From contig CM058230.1 in assembly GCA_030180135.1 (NCBI GenBank), positions 103,035,503 to 103,099,502 on the forward strand: DNA of 64,000 nt. The letters are read 5' to 3'. The notes beneath the pieces were generated by a model. That model ran no database searches, had not been told where the DNA came from, and saw nothing but the letters and a program-made list of their open reading frames with translations. Origin of the DNA: Orychophragmus violaceus. Taxonomy: Eukaryota; Streptophyta; Magnoliopsida; Brassicales; Brassicaceae. Position numbers and translations under genes: made by a program. Below, piece after piece: positions 10,033-20,733 of the stretch; the first letter of the stretch is position 1; every line of letters begins with the position of its first letter.

Positions 10033-10899
10033 ATGTCTATGACTACTTTCTCGTTGCGATCCGTCCTTGAGAAGGACAAGTTAAATGGATCCAACTTCCT
10101 GGATTGGTATCGGAATCTGAGATTCATTCTCAAGCAGGAGAGCAAGGACTATGTCCTTGAAAAGGCTCTTCCAGAAAGGCTTGTGACCAATCGCTCGCAT
10201 GCAGCATATAATGCTTGGAATAAGCATTATATTGATGTAGTAGATGTGCGTGGTCTGATGTTGGCTACCATGAACTCGGACTTGAAAAGTCAATACGAGA
10301 ACATGGAGTCGCCAATAGAGATGATCACCAGCTTGAAACTGAAGTTTCAGGATCTGGCACGAGTTGAGAGATTCCAGATGGTGAAGTCTCTCACTGGGTG
10401 CAAGCTACCAAAGGATACTCCAATAAGTCCTCATGTCATTAAACTGATGGGTTACATTGATAACCTGAGGAAACTGGACTGTCCTGTCAGTTTAGAATTG
10501 GCTACTGACATCATTCTGCAGTCACTGCCGTCAAGCTATGATAAGTTCATAGAGAACTATATCAAGAAAGGCTTGACGAAGACGTTGACTGAACTGCATG
10601 GTATGATCAAAGCAGCAGAGCAGGACATCATAAAGGGTAAAAGATTTGAGAAATCTTGTAGTGGCAAGGGTAAAGGCAAGGCCGTCCAGATTTGGAATCA
10701 GGATAAGCCTGTGTCATCTTATAAGCCCAAGTCAGGCCCATCTGGTGTTATAAAATGCTTCTACTGCAATCAGTCAGGGCATTGGAAGAGAGGTTGCATT
10801 AAATTCTTGGAAGATTCACAAGAGATGGAGAAGATGTATGGTACTTTTTCTTCAGGTATTGTGTTATTAATTCAAGTTCTACTATGTATTGGATACTAG
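10033..10899 (+). CDS. Copia gag polyprotein (capsid/nucleocapsid)
   Basis: This 288-codon frame starts with ATG at 10033, three bases after a splice-acceptor-like CAG. The N-terminal part (LNGSNFLDWYRNLRFILKQE) is the usual plant Copia gag start. The middle matches the retrotransposon gag domain, with a QSLPSSYDKFIENY-like segment. A CCHC zinc knuckle (CFYCNQSGHWKRGC) lies near residues 245-260. Such proteins package retrotransposon RNA in cytoplasmic particles. The frame closes shortly after the zinc knuckle, while related elements would continue into protease. A protease-like DTSCG appears just beyond in a disrupted frame. It is the only long open frame of the element. Confidence 0.85.
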   Translation: MSMTTFSLRSVLEKDKLNGSNFLDWYRNLRFILKQESKDYVLEKALPERLVTNRSHAAYNAWNKHYIDVVDVRGLMLATMNSDLKSQYENMESPIEMITSLKLKFQDLARVERFQMVKSLTGCKLPKDTPISPHVIKLMGYIDNLRKLDCPVSLELATDIILQSLPSSYDKFIENYIKKGLTKTLTELHGMIKAAEQDIIKGKRFEKSCSGKGKGKAVQIWNQDKPVSSYKPKSGPSGVIKCFYCNQSGHWKRGCIKFLEDSQEMEKMYGTFSSGIVLLIQVLLCIGY

Positions 10900-13260
10900 T
10901 TGTGGTACTGATATTTTTGAAATATGCAGGACCTAAGCGACAGTAGAACGTTGAAGAAAGGACAAGTGGAACTGCGTGTCTGGTATGAAGCAATGGTTGC
11001 TGCATGAGTCGTAGAGATTCTCCACTTGTAGGAGCCTTTCCTACTTGGTTTTAGAAATTAAGTAATTGCTAATATGTATCTGCTTTGAGCAGAGATGTCT
11101 TTCATCTTCTTGTAAAGAATTTGAATGTTTTTCATTTTGATAAAAGAAAAGTATTGCTCTTTAGATCTTAATGAAATATCATATGGTAGCACCCCGTTTG
11201 AAATGGGTTTTGTATCTTAAACCAGCGTAAGTTTGAACATAACACAAATACTAAAGGTTTGAGTCTGATGACTCGAACTCGACTTTTCTTTGATACAGTC
11301 GTTTAACCACAAGAGTGAAGCGGATTCAGTAAATCCATAGTTTTGGACTCATTTGATTTTAATCATTTGAGATATGAATTCTGTTCACTGGACCAAATGA
11401 CTAAGGCCCATTTAGCAGAGCTAAAAGGAAACGGGCCAGAGGCTTATTGGGCCTTACACATACTGATGTATGCGGCCCAACAAGCATTATTGCCAAAGGA
11501 AATATTATGTACTTCATTACCTTATTGATGGCATCAATAAGCATGGCTGTGTTCATTTGATGAGACACGAGCTGGAATCCCTTGAGGAGTTCCAAGATGA
11601 AGTGTAGAACCGATTTGACAGAAGTATTGAGATCCTCGATTGAATCGCTGAGGAAAATACTAGAGTCAAAACTGGGTGATCATCTGACAAAATAAATCGG
11701 ATCTTATTAGATATGCTCCGATTAAGGATGCATCACAGGATTCTTCCATAACGATTTAAGAATACGTCCTAAAACGTCTGTCTTTACGCAGAAAAGAGTT
11801 TCTATCAGAATCAGTGAAAAACACCACATTGGATGTGGACTGGGTGATTTCCACATTTGTTTTTCTGATTAATTAGGATTGCAAGGTTTGTGTAAGACAG
11901 TAGTCAACAAACAAACTTGAACCCACATATGATAAGTTCTACATCGCTGGTTGTCCTAAGGAAACCAAGGCTTGCTACCTTTTACAACCAATCCGAGGAC
12001 AAAGTTTTGTTGTTCGGAACTGTGTCTTTTAAGAAAGATCGTACTTTCAAAAAGGAACAGTGGGAGTAAAAGTACACATCGAAGAAATTCGATAAACACA
12101 GGAGACTGCTCAACCTGTTGAGGGAGAGCAGCGGTGAGATCTACAAAGTGTTGTAGGATCTACACCTGTGGAGCCTGAAAATCGCAGATCCGAAAGGATC
12201 CGTCACTAACTCGAGAGTGATTTCTCGTAACTAATTTTCGTGATCTGTTGATCATTGAAAAGTTACGAACATGCGAAATTCAAAGATGCGATGATGAGCC
12301 CCAACTCCGAAAAATTGGTTGGGTATGCATGTTAGCTTCACCGATTCATTTCTGGATTGAAGCAAACATCTTGGAGTTGGAATCAATATTCTGATAATGT
12401 AGTCAAAAGTTTTGACTTGATCAGAAAGAAATGAAACCATGTGTTTACAAGAAGACTAGTGGGAGCGTAATGGCAATTCTCACACTGTATGTAGATAACA
12501 TACTTAAATCTCATAAGCGACGTTCCGATGCTAAATTCTTGTCAAGATTTAGGTCGGAAGTCAAATTTAACAATGGACATGGGAGAAGGCCGTAAAAGTT
12601 CTTGGAATAAGGATCCATTGGAATGGATCAGAAAGGCAAATTGGATCATGTCAAAATCCTTATGTTGATAAGGTATTGGACAGTTCCAATATGCATGATT
12701 CCAAGAATGGTTTCATACCAAAGGTCTTATGGCAATGATATAAGCGAGATGAAGTGTCTTGGACACTGGCTGAGCTAGTAACAATATTAGTAAGATGAAG
12801 TGATTTTGAACAACTGGCTGAACTAGTATAAATGAGTGTGATTGCCAATGCTGCTGCAATGGAATCCATCATGAATGCCATATTTTGCGCTCGTCTAGAT
12901 GCAGTTTACGCATAAAGCATGACGAGAAAATACCAATATATTCCGGTAATAGTCACTGAACAGTTACCAGAAATATCCCAAGTGTTTGAGGACCACTAAG
13001 GATAGGTTCGTGGTGAACTGATAAAGTGACGAACCAGTTGAAAGTAGTTAGACGGACAAAGACGATTCCCGGTTCCCACCTGGTTATGTCTCTTTGTCTG
13101 AATAGCGGTGCTGACTGTTGGAAAGGCTCCAAGCAGTGGACCGTAGAATAGTGCTTTTATCTGAATGGCGGTGTGGTTTGTTGAAATTGTTTCAAGCAAT
13201 GACACCGCAGTCTCTCCCACAACCTAAGCACGAAATTTATTCTGTTGCTGTAGGTATAAG
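10860..13260 (+). pseudogene. Degenerate pol of the nested Copia
   Basis: Successive out-of-frame pieces keep copia order. A protease remnant with LDTSCGTDIFEI lies near 10885-10925. An integrase core piece (YYVLHYLIDG, HGCVHLMRHELES, EEFQDEV) lies near 11500-11620. RT pieces follow at about 12355-12530 (NVVKSFDLI, then YVDN in place of YVDD) and 12580-12670 (ending NPYVDKVL). RNase H pieces are at 13090-13210. Stops and frameshifts are frequent and large parts of integrase and RT are missing. No enzyme can be made from this region. Confidence 0.75.
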
Positions 13261-14108
13261 ATATCTGAAGAGATGATCTTGATTCTAGTGGGAGTTATTT
13301 TAGTTATGTTGTAATCTTTACATAGACATGCTTTGGTAGTGTTTGTGTAAGTTAAAACTGACATCGGTATTATTTAATTATTGGATAATTAAATAATAGT
13401 CCCAAAGTATTTTATGGTCATCATATAGGTCATCAAGTTGAGGACTTGATCATGAAACCCTATAAGTAAAAGATGACATGAATTATGATTGTCCCTAGTC
13501 AAGGTTATTGAAGTGGGGCACCAATAACCGCGCGAGACTAGTATGTGAGGTGACTGTTGGACTAAGTTTCATGGAGTCAATGATATGATTATCACAGTCA
13601 GTCACATAGATATATGTTGTTGAACATATGATCGGACATGACCCGCTAATGAGAACTCCACAGGATAGTTATATCAGTGTCATGGGAGGTTCTCATTACG
13701 ACTATAGAGTATAGTCCTTAGACCTGAGTTCATCATGCTTTCTAGCATATGAATTGGTGCGTTTTGACCTTGTCAAACGTCGTTACGTAACTGGCGGCTA
13801 TAACGGCATTGCTTTGACGTATCATGAAGTATGTGTAGAAACAGGGATGGAACAAGATGGGATTTGTCCCTCCTGTAATAACGGGAGATAAATATCTCAG
13901 GGCCCATCGAAGATTTGATACTGAGAAAATGCATGGCCGTGCTCAAACGAGGTGATTGTCAGTCGTTTGTTTTATCAGTATAGATCAGGGTTTCGATGAA
14001 CATGATGTTGGCTATAATAAGGATGACACAGTCTCTTGCCTTATGCCATATCGAGATATAGAGACGAAGGGATTATAGGAATAGGTGATTCCAGTACAAG
14101 TGGGATAT
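13261..14108 (+). other. 3' non-coding region of the nested Copia
   Basis: No coding potential is seen. A perfect 12-bp hairpin with AT-rich arms lies at 13369-13397 (5-nt loop). The region ends with AAGTGGGATA (14099-14108), a weak polypurine tract just before the 3' LTR. Confidence 0.55.
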
Positions 14109-14846
14109 TGTTGGGATTATGTCTTGAAATCACGTTGTACTCACTCTAGAGATAGTTGTATTGTCGAGATCGGACAATTCATGTGATACTAGGTAGTCAT
14201 AATGTTTTGCTAGAAACCGCTTATGACAAATGAGTTGTAACTCATTTCTGGTATCGTGTGAACCTATAGGGTCACACACCTAAGCAAGTTGGACATACTC
14301 TGCATGGTAATTGATCATTGGTATATGGTCTGATCGATGTGTATTAGATACACATCGAATTGAGTTTCAAAGGGGTGTATCGATCAACACCATTGAGTGT
14401 GTCGGTCGATACAGGACGTGTGTCGATCGACACCAATGAGTGTGTCGGTCGACACAATGGCGAAACCGAAACTGATGTTTCGGTTCACCTCGAGGTCAAT
14501 ATATAAACAGGTTTTATGTATCTCGACTGAGAGAGAGTTCGTGAGAGCGCGGCTCAGACAGTGTTTTCTTAGAGAGAAAACACAGAACCTCGAGAAACTC
14601 AGTTCCCAGGGAGAACCGAGCCCCGGTACTAGCATCCCGGCGGATTCCAGCTTGTGTGCGTGTGGACTGAAGTAGAGGCGCAGCATCTGAGGCGCTACAG
14701 ATCTCGTATTACCTGCATCTTCCGCTGCCAAACACCAGGTAATCACGAGGTGAGATCCATGATTCAATTAACTAGACCCTAGATCCTAGGCTATCTGGAA
14801 CTCGCGAGAATTCTGAATCTGGTAGAATTGGCTCGAAGTTCCAACA
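14109..14846 (+). repeat. 3' LTR (738 bp) of the nested Copia
   Basis: Same length as the 5' LTR, with about ten substitutions by eye. One alters the first U3 palindrome (CGATCG to CGATCA) and two restore the second site to TGTGTCGGTCGAT. ATACA follows at 14847-14851. Confidence 0.95.
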
Positions 14847-14851
14847 ATACA

Positions 14852-17344
14852 TGGCTTTATCCTTTAAAAACTAAATCTCAAGTTGCGCATGTTTTTATTG
14901 CTTTCAAAGCTTTGGTGGAAAACAAATTCAAGACGAAAATAGTTACGCTATACTCTGATAATGGTGGGGAGTTCCTAGCCTTACGTCAATTTCTTGCAGC
15001 CAATGGCATCACACATCTCACTACACCGCCGCACACTCCTGAACATAATGGAATGGCGGAGAGACGGTACCGGCACATCGTCGAAACCGGATTATCCTTG
15101 CTGTTTCACGCCAACATTCCGAAAGAATACGGTGGTGTATCTTATTAACAAGCTCACAACTCCTAATCTCTCTCACTCCTCACCATATCAGATTCTCTTC
15201 AAAATGGGGCCTAACTATGAAAAACTCAAATCATTCGGCTGTCTCTGTTATCCATGGATAAAGCCTTATGTTAGAATAAATTTAGTCCAAAATCAACTCC
15301 CTGCGTTTTCTTGGGATACTCCCTCTCTCAAAGTGCCTTCATCTGCTTAGATGTTCCTACTTCTCTCATCTATGTCTCTCGTCATGTCCAGTTTTTCGAA
15401 TCGGTATTTCCTTACTCTCAGCTTTTCTCTCAATCCTCATCATCTGCTTCCTTTTCATGTGACTCTTTTTCTCCAGAAATTGCTCCTTCTTCTTTGGTTC
15501 CAGTCTTTCAAACGCCACTCAACACAACCGTTGATCCAAGCTCAGTCCCTTCGCCAATGTCATCGGACGTATCTGGTGATCCTGAGGTCCTTCCTGCACC
15601 AGCAACAATTGCTCCTGATCCCTCACATGTTGTCTCTGGTTCGGCTTCACCTGCAACTCCGCCTGCCTCTGCCTTGCCTCCGGCACCAACACGCAAACCG
15701 GCTCGCAAACCACCTGTCATACTGCGACCGACGATGACAACAAGAGGAATGAATGACATTCGGAAACCCAATCCGAAATATGGGTTAATGGCGGCACTCA
15801 AGGAAATAGAACCACCCGGATATGCGCAAGCTCTCAAAGAAGAGAAATGGCGTCGATCTATGAGTGCGGAATATGATGCGCAATGTCGCCATCAGACATG
15901 GGAACTAGTCGATCGTTCCAAACCGAAGAACATTGTTGGTTGTAAATGGGTTTATCATATTAAACGTTTACCTGATGGCTCTGTTGATAGGTACAAATCG
16001 CGCCTCGTTGCTAAAGGATTTCACCAACGCCCAGGTCTGGATTTCAATGAAACGTTCAGTCCAGTGATTAAGCATGCAACTGTCCGTCTTGTTCTGGGTG
16101 CAGCAGTAGCGAAAGGCTGGAGTCTTCGTCAACTTGACGTTAATAACGCTTTCCTGCAAGGAAATCTCAAGGAAGAAGTATATATGACTCAGCCTCTGGG
16201 ATTCGTTGATAAGTACTTCCCGAATCATGTTTGTCACCTACGAAAAGCTATATACGGTCTCAAGCAGGCTCCTCGCGCCTGGTACAATGAGCTCCGCCAA
16301 TTTCTTCTTGGAATTGGTTTTGTCAATTCCTTGGCTGATGCATTGCTCTTCGTTCAACGAACCGGGAATTCCTTGATCTACATTCTTATATACGTGGATG
16401 ATATTATTGTTACCGGCTCAGTACCTTCTGATGTTTCACGAGTTATCTCCATCCTTGGTAATCGATTCTCTCTAAAAGATCTTGGAGACGTCTCGTATTT
16501 TCTTGGCATGGAAGCCACTCGGTCCAAGACTGGTCTCCTCCTGACTCAAACTAAGTACATTACCGACCTGTTACACAAGACTCACATGACGCAGGCAAAG
16601 CTGGTTGCGACGCCTATGAGCTCATCGTCCTCACTCACGCTCACCTCTGGAACTGAACTACTTGATCCGACACCATACCGAGTAGCTGTCGGCAGTCTAC
16701 AGTATCTCCTTCTCACTCGACCTGACATTGCCTTTGCTGTTAATCGACTGTCTCAATATATGCATAGACCCACTATTGATCACGAGGAAGCACTCAAACG
16801 AGTATTGAGATATCTGGCTGGTATTGCAGAGAAGGGTCTTTACTTCTCAGCATCGACTAATTTTAGTCTTCATGGTTACTCAGATGCAGACTGGACAGGA
16901 GACAAAGATGATTACAAGTCTACAGGTGCCTATCCGATCTATTTGGGTAAACAACCAATTTCTTGGTCCTCAAAGAAGCAGACTGGTGTTGCTCGTTCAT
17001 CGACTGAAGCAGAATACAGAGCAGTCTCTGAGGCAGCTTCAGAAATTCAGTGGTTGCTCTCTCTTATGTCTGATCTTCACCTGAAGTCCGATACAACACC
17101 TACATTATACTGTGACAACATTGGTGCTACATATCTCTGCGCTAATCCAGTGTTTCATTCGAGAATGAAACATGTTGCACTTGCTTATCATTTTGTTCGT
17201 GAAAGAGTTCAGAATCATAGTCAACGTGTGTCACATGTGAGCTCAGCCGACCAACTTGCTGACACACTTACTAAGCCGCTGCCGCGAATGCGCTTTTTTC
17301 AACTAGCTAACAAGATTGGACTCTCTAATGGCCGTCCATCGTGA
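14852..17344 (+). pseudogene. Outer Copia integrase C-terminal part, RT and RNase H
   Basis: Integrase resumes after the nested element, with the second acidic residue in YSDNGGEF (14956-14979) and the Glu in HNGMAERRYRH (15043-15075). The frame changes near 15125 and again near 15300-15340. From about 15311 a long frame runs to the stop at 17342-17344. It contains a Ser/Pro-rich linker, the RT start (WVYHIKRLPDGSVDRYKSRL), an intact YVDD box (16393-16404) and RNase H with SDADWTGD, STEAEYRA and YCDNIGA. RT and RNase H would copy genomic RNA into cDNA. They look intact, but upstream breaks prevent a continuous polyprotein. Confidence 0.92.
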
Positions 17345-17351
17345 GGGGGTG
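17343..17351 (+). promoter_or_regulatory. Polypurine tract of the outer Copia
   Basis: GAGGGGGTG sits directly before the 3' LTR, at the expected site for plus-strand priming. It overlaps the end of the pol stop codon. Confidence 0.75.
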
Positions 17352-17483
17352 TAATAGTATAAGCTGAGAATATCCATATTCTTGTTGTAACTAGATAGAT
17401 ATTCTCAACAGATAATGTGCAACTGTATCGTGTATATAATCACTTCTATACATCGATAATACTTAACCTTCCTAATATTGTTA
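17352..17483 (+). repeat. 3' LTR (132 bp) of the outer Copia
   Basis: Two transitions relative to 5854-5985. It is followed by the target duplication AGAAT at 17484-17488. Confidence 0.93.
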
Positions 17484-17718
17484 AGAATGGGGTCGAAATA
17501 CTCTTTAAAGAAAATGCTCTCATGCGCGATTCAATCATTATCCAAGTTCATAGTTCACACTTCAAAAGGCTACATAACCAACAAGAAATATATATACAGT
17601 CCATTTGATTTACTTCTTATATATTACTAGTAATGGATTTAAGTTATTCTCCCGTCTTTGAGTTTGTGTAATTACTTGGAAATAGTTTTAGGTAGTAGCT
17701 AGTTTATGAAACACTTTA
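17484..17718. other. Host DNA right of the outer Copia
   Basis: Continues the pre-insertion sequence from 5848. No gene or element end is seen. Confidence 0.4.
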
Positions 17719-18275
17719 TAGTAGGGGTGGAATTATTATCCGGGATCCGAAATCCGATCCGGGATACGCTCTGATCTGTTCCGAAAATCTGGATATCCGG
17801 GGTGCCCGGATCCGGATCCGGATAATAAAATCTAGGATCCGTTCAAGCCGGATCCGGATCCGGATATCCGGATGCGGATCCGGGCTATTAAATATATTAA
17901 AAATATTTTTTAAAATATATATTTTATATATAATATATGATTTCTTGTATAACAAAAAAAAAATATATATATATATATATATAATTTTAATTATGTTTAT
18001 ATTATATTATATTTTCTTTTCAAAAATTTTATATAAAATACTAATTTTATAATTAAATTTAGATTTTTAACAATTATTTTTATTTTTAAAAATTATTTTT
18101 AATTGTTTTTGCGAATCCGGATCCGGATATCTTGATTTTAGACGGATATCCAGACTCCGGATATCCGGAAGCCACGGATCCAGATCCGGGTAATGTTTTC
18201 ACGGGTCCCACGGATCTGGATCCGGATCCGGATATTCCAAAATTCCCGGATATCCGAATCCGTCCCACCTCTACT
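17719..18275. mobile_element. Non-autonomous element with GGATCCGGATATCC-rich ends
   Basis: Both ends carry dense, largely self-complementary words (GGATCCGGAT, CCGGATATCCGG) that together form a large inverted repeat around an AT-rich centre (17885-18110). The outer boundaries, AGTAGGGGTGGAATTATTAT on the left and the complement of AGAGGTGGGACGGATTC on the right, are imperfect TIRs. It is non-coding. Transcripts could fold extensively. The superfamily was not determined. Confidence 0.55.
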
Positions 18276-18327
18276 TTATGGGGAAAAAAGTTTGTGAAAC
18301 ACATGTCAATATTTCTGATTATTTATT

Positions 18328-18447
18328 ATTATTTTTTTTTTTAACGTTGTATAGACCACAACGGGCCGGTCCACTGACCCAGTCCTTCCAGCAGAAAGAA
18401 GGAAGGTGGAGTCGAACTCCAGATGAGATGGACGCAGAGGTGGACCA
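18328..18447 (-). mobile_element. SINE with perfect 13-bp target-site duplication
   Basis: The direct repeat CTGATTATTTATT occurs at 18315-18327 and 18448-18460. On the minus strand the element starts near 18447, has a B-box-like GTTCGACTCC (around 18407-18416) and ends in an A-rich tail with TAATAATAAA (18328-18342). About 120 bp long. Long perfect TSDs indicate target-primed retroposition, and the perfect repeats suggest a recent event. The A-box is not clear, so it may be 5'-truncated. Confidence 0.7.
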
Positions 18448-18460
18448 CTGATTATTTATT

Positions 18461-18777
18461 TTGCCGCTAGTCATTGTAAAATGGTCTCGCATTGTAATCT
18501 CCGTCTTTAAAGTTTAAATACGCCAAAGAGTATACAATTGTGTCGTACTCATTAAACATAATTTTATTCATTTTAAAAACAACATAATAATAATTCGAGT
18601 AAATCAAATGAAAAAATAATGGGAACAGCTGGATATGAAAGGCCCGCGTGGCCCAGAGACGTGGACCATTCATCTTTCCTTGTGCTAAATTCCACAAATT
18701 ATGTTTTGTAATTTGAACGGTGAATAATTTAATTGATTAACCAATGGTCATTACATGGATTTTTAGATCTCTCTAAG
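18461..18777. other. Intergenic DNA
   Basis: Unassigned AT-rich sequence with no gene. It ends at the first copy of a 37-bp imperfect direct repeat (18778-18816). Confidence 0.4.
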
Positions 18778-18816
18778 TTGACAACGAAAAAACAAAATAG
18801 ATCTCGCTAGGTATAA
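18778..18816 (+). repeat. Imperfect direct repeat, left copy
   Basis: TTGACAACGAAAAAA, a CAAA insertion, then ATAGATCTCGCTAGGTATAA. The partner at 19372-19406 lacks the CAAA insertion and has one further substitution. The pair brackets a SINE-like unit and a MITE. Confidence 0.75.
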
Positions 18817-19055
18817 TTTTTTTTTTATTAAACTGGGGTATCCCAAATCTATAGAGGGGCTCAGACTAATCGCTAAGGGAAGATGTAGTTCATGGATAGA
18901 CTCTTTTTCAGGTATTCAAATGGACTGAAAGCAATGAGCACATATCCATATATATGTCCAAGGAAATATATTTTAGTTTCGCATAACACGTGAATCGAAC
19001 TTAAAACATGTTAGCGTCTCAAATCCTTCTCCTTACCATTTGACCACAAGCCATT
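18817..19055 (-). mobile_element. tRNA-derived SINE candidate
   Basis: Reading the minus strand from 19055: a tRNA-like start with an A-box-like TGGTCAAATGG, then about 35 bp later a B-box GTTCGATTC, then a body ending GGATACCCCAGTTTAATAAAA with an A-run (18818-18830). This is the architecture of tRNA-derived plant SINEs. The flanking direct repeat at 18778/19372 also encloses the adjacent MITE, so it is not a simple TSD of this element. Confidence 0.6.
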
Positions 19056-19074
19056 GGACAATTCAAGAGAGATT

Positions 19075-19370
19075 AGGTCTGTTCTTTTTACGAACGCTGC
19101 GGCAGCGTCACAAACACAAAAGAATTAAAAATCCAGCGAGTAATTATGTTAAAGTTGTTAAAACTGAAAAAGCCACCGGCATCAATGGCTTCTCTGCTGC
19201 GTCACAAAAAGCTGCCGCAGTGTCGCTTCTAATTCTCGGCGTCTTCGGAATCATCGAAAATGAGTCGCAGCGGGAGAAAATGACGTAGATGCAGAAGAGA
19301 TAAAGGAGACGGGAAAGCTTTTTATGTGTATTGCTGACGCTGACGCAACGTCAGGTAAAAGAACAGAGCT
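19075..19370. mobile_element. MITE with about 30-bp imperfect TIRs
   Basis: The left end AGGTCTGTTCTTTTTACG followed by AACGCTGCGGCAGCG matches the reverse complement of the right end, AGCTCTGTTCTTTTACCTG followed by ACGTTGCGTCAGCG. Length is about 296 bp. ATT flanks both sides (19072-19074 and 19371-19373), a possible 3-bp TSD. A short frame inside (19040-19288) is incidental. A PIF/Harbinger-like assignment is only a guess. Confidence 0.65.
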
Positions 19371-19371
19371 A

Positions 19372-19406
19372 TTGACAACGAAAAAAATAGATCTCGCTAT
19401 GTATAA
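19372..19406 (+). repeat. Imperfect direct repeat, right copy
   Basis: Matches 18778-18816 apart from a 4-base indel and a G/T change. Confidence 0.75.
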
Positions 19407-20459
19407 ATTACAAAAAAAAATGTCCTCAACTGTGCCACGTCAATAAACAAAGCAATTTTCATTTTCGTCGTTACCTCATATCATCATGATAACAAGGAAA
19501 TTTTGGAAGATTTATCAGCCCATTACAATAACGATATGGTCACTGAATGTTTAATAACTGAAAAAATTGAGAATACAGCAAAAGAAATGACGCTCGATAT
19601 ATATGTAAGATTCAATGAAAGCATGGTGAAGGTATATATTTAATGTGTTCGATGTTGTCGTTCGTGTGTGACCTTGGAGAAAGTGGAAGTGATGGTCACA
19701 ATAACAAAACCTTTTAAGTTGGACTTGGTCAAACTTCAATTCTTTTGATAATCAAACAGAGACAAAACTAGTTGAGTTCCTACTTAAACTTCAATGGTAC
19801 TTTCGGAACTATATATAAGTTCCTCTATTCGATTGGATAGAACCAAAAAATGTCCTTGGGAGTATGTGCGTTATTGTGCATTCCATTATGACACAATATT
19901 GTATGTTTTTAGCCCATTCTATAAGGGTTTTCGGCTGAGCCGTGAGGGTTATATAAACTGCCACTGGATCTTATACAACCTTTTTCAATTTTGTTACAGC
20001 AATCAAGGTGAATTTGTTGAAGTAACGGAAAAACAAAAATAACTCAGGCCGAATAACCGTAGACAATACATTGCAAATGTTATTCGAAAATGATTTCCAA
20101 CAATAAGAAAATACATCATTCAACTCTATATATTGTGATTGAAATGGTTTTTTATTGATGTGTATATATATATACTTCTTTAAAATATATATATATATAA
20201 TGTAGTCCTTGATTAAATTTTGAATCCAGACAAAATATACTCGACCGGTGGGTGAGATATTAGATTTTATGTTAGATCTCAAGCTTCATTCCAAGAGTCA
20301 CTTCTAATATTTTCTTGAAATGATTTTTTATTACTTGATTGATGAATAATAATATCAATGCACACAAGGCACAAAAGCAAAAGGGAAGCCTAATAAAATT
20401 TATATATTTGGTGTTTTTTTGTCAACATGTAATATGTAATTCTTCCACCACCTTATTTG
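19407..20459. other. AT-rich intergenic DNA
   Basis: Unassigned. Contains (TA)n runs near 20160-20200 and several short frames without domains. No element ends were recognised. Confidence 0.4.
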
Positions 20460-20733
20460 TGTTAAGGGGAGGGAAGAGAAAGAAAATTATCACTTCTCTC
20501 TAAACCTATTTTTGGCTTAGGAGTTTTCGCCGTCATGGTGGTTTAAGGATTTGTCGTGCGATGGCATAGGTGTCTGTGCATTGTGGCTGCTCTGATGGTA
20601 AGGCAGCGTGTAAGTCGATGAAATAGGTGTGTGTGCATTGTGGCTTCTCTGATGGTGAAGAGGCGTGTAAGTCTAGGAGCTGGCTCAACCGGATATCACT
20701 TTTTCAAATGGATATGCTAGAGGACATCAGATT
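20460..20733 (+). other. GC-richer non-coding block split by the 20.7-kb Copia
   Basis: Two diverged direct copies of a roughly 70-bp segment (around 20557-20618 and 20620-20677), each with GTGCATTGTGGCT and CTCTGATGGT, lie here. The block stops at the Copia LTR and its continuation starts at 26650. It looks like the retroposon-like non-coding DNA at 2930-4262. Identity is not established. Confidence 0.35.

Larger units (their letters stand above)
7755..14846 (+). mobile_element. Nested Copia retrotransposon, gag kept, pol degenerate (7.1 kb)
   Basis: Two 738-bp LTRs (7755-8492 and 14109-14846) begin TGTTGGGATTATG and end CCAACA. They differ at about ten positions by eye. Direct repeats ATACA (7750-7754 and 14847-14851) flank the element, and the initiator Met-tRNA PBS follows one base after the left LTR. 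The 1.5-kb leader carries palindrome pairs and tandem repeats. One gag frame is open, while protease, integrase, RT and RNase H survive only as short out-of-frame fragments. It is therefore non-autonomous and probably mobilised by a relative. A second insertion of the family starts at 62585. Confidence 0.95.
5854..17483 (+). mobile_element. Ty1/copia retrotransposon, interrupted by a nested Copia
   Basis: Two 132-bp LTRs (5854-5985 and 17352-17483) differ at two positions. They are flanked by the direct repeat AGAAT (5849-5853 and 17484-17488). A PBS complementary to initiator Met-tRNA follows the left LTR and a purine tract precedes the right LTR. Domain order is gag, protease, integrase, reverse transcriptase, RNase H, which is the copia order. 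The integrase is split by the 7.1-kb element at 7755-14846 and several frames are broken, so this copy cannot encode its own proteins. Without the nested element it is about 4.5 kb, typical of compact plant Copia families. Confidence 0.95.

Noticed and set aside
7755..14846. Two unrelated solo LTRs rather than one element
   Set aside because: One pair of ATACA target duplications brackets both LTRs, a PBS follows the left one, and gag and pol fragments in order lie between.
18400..18447. A functional tRNA gene on the minus strand
   Set aside because: There is a B-box-like motif but no cloverleaf, and the segment has an A-rich tail and 13-bp direct repeats, which mark a SINE.
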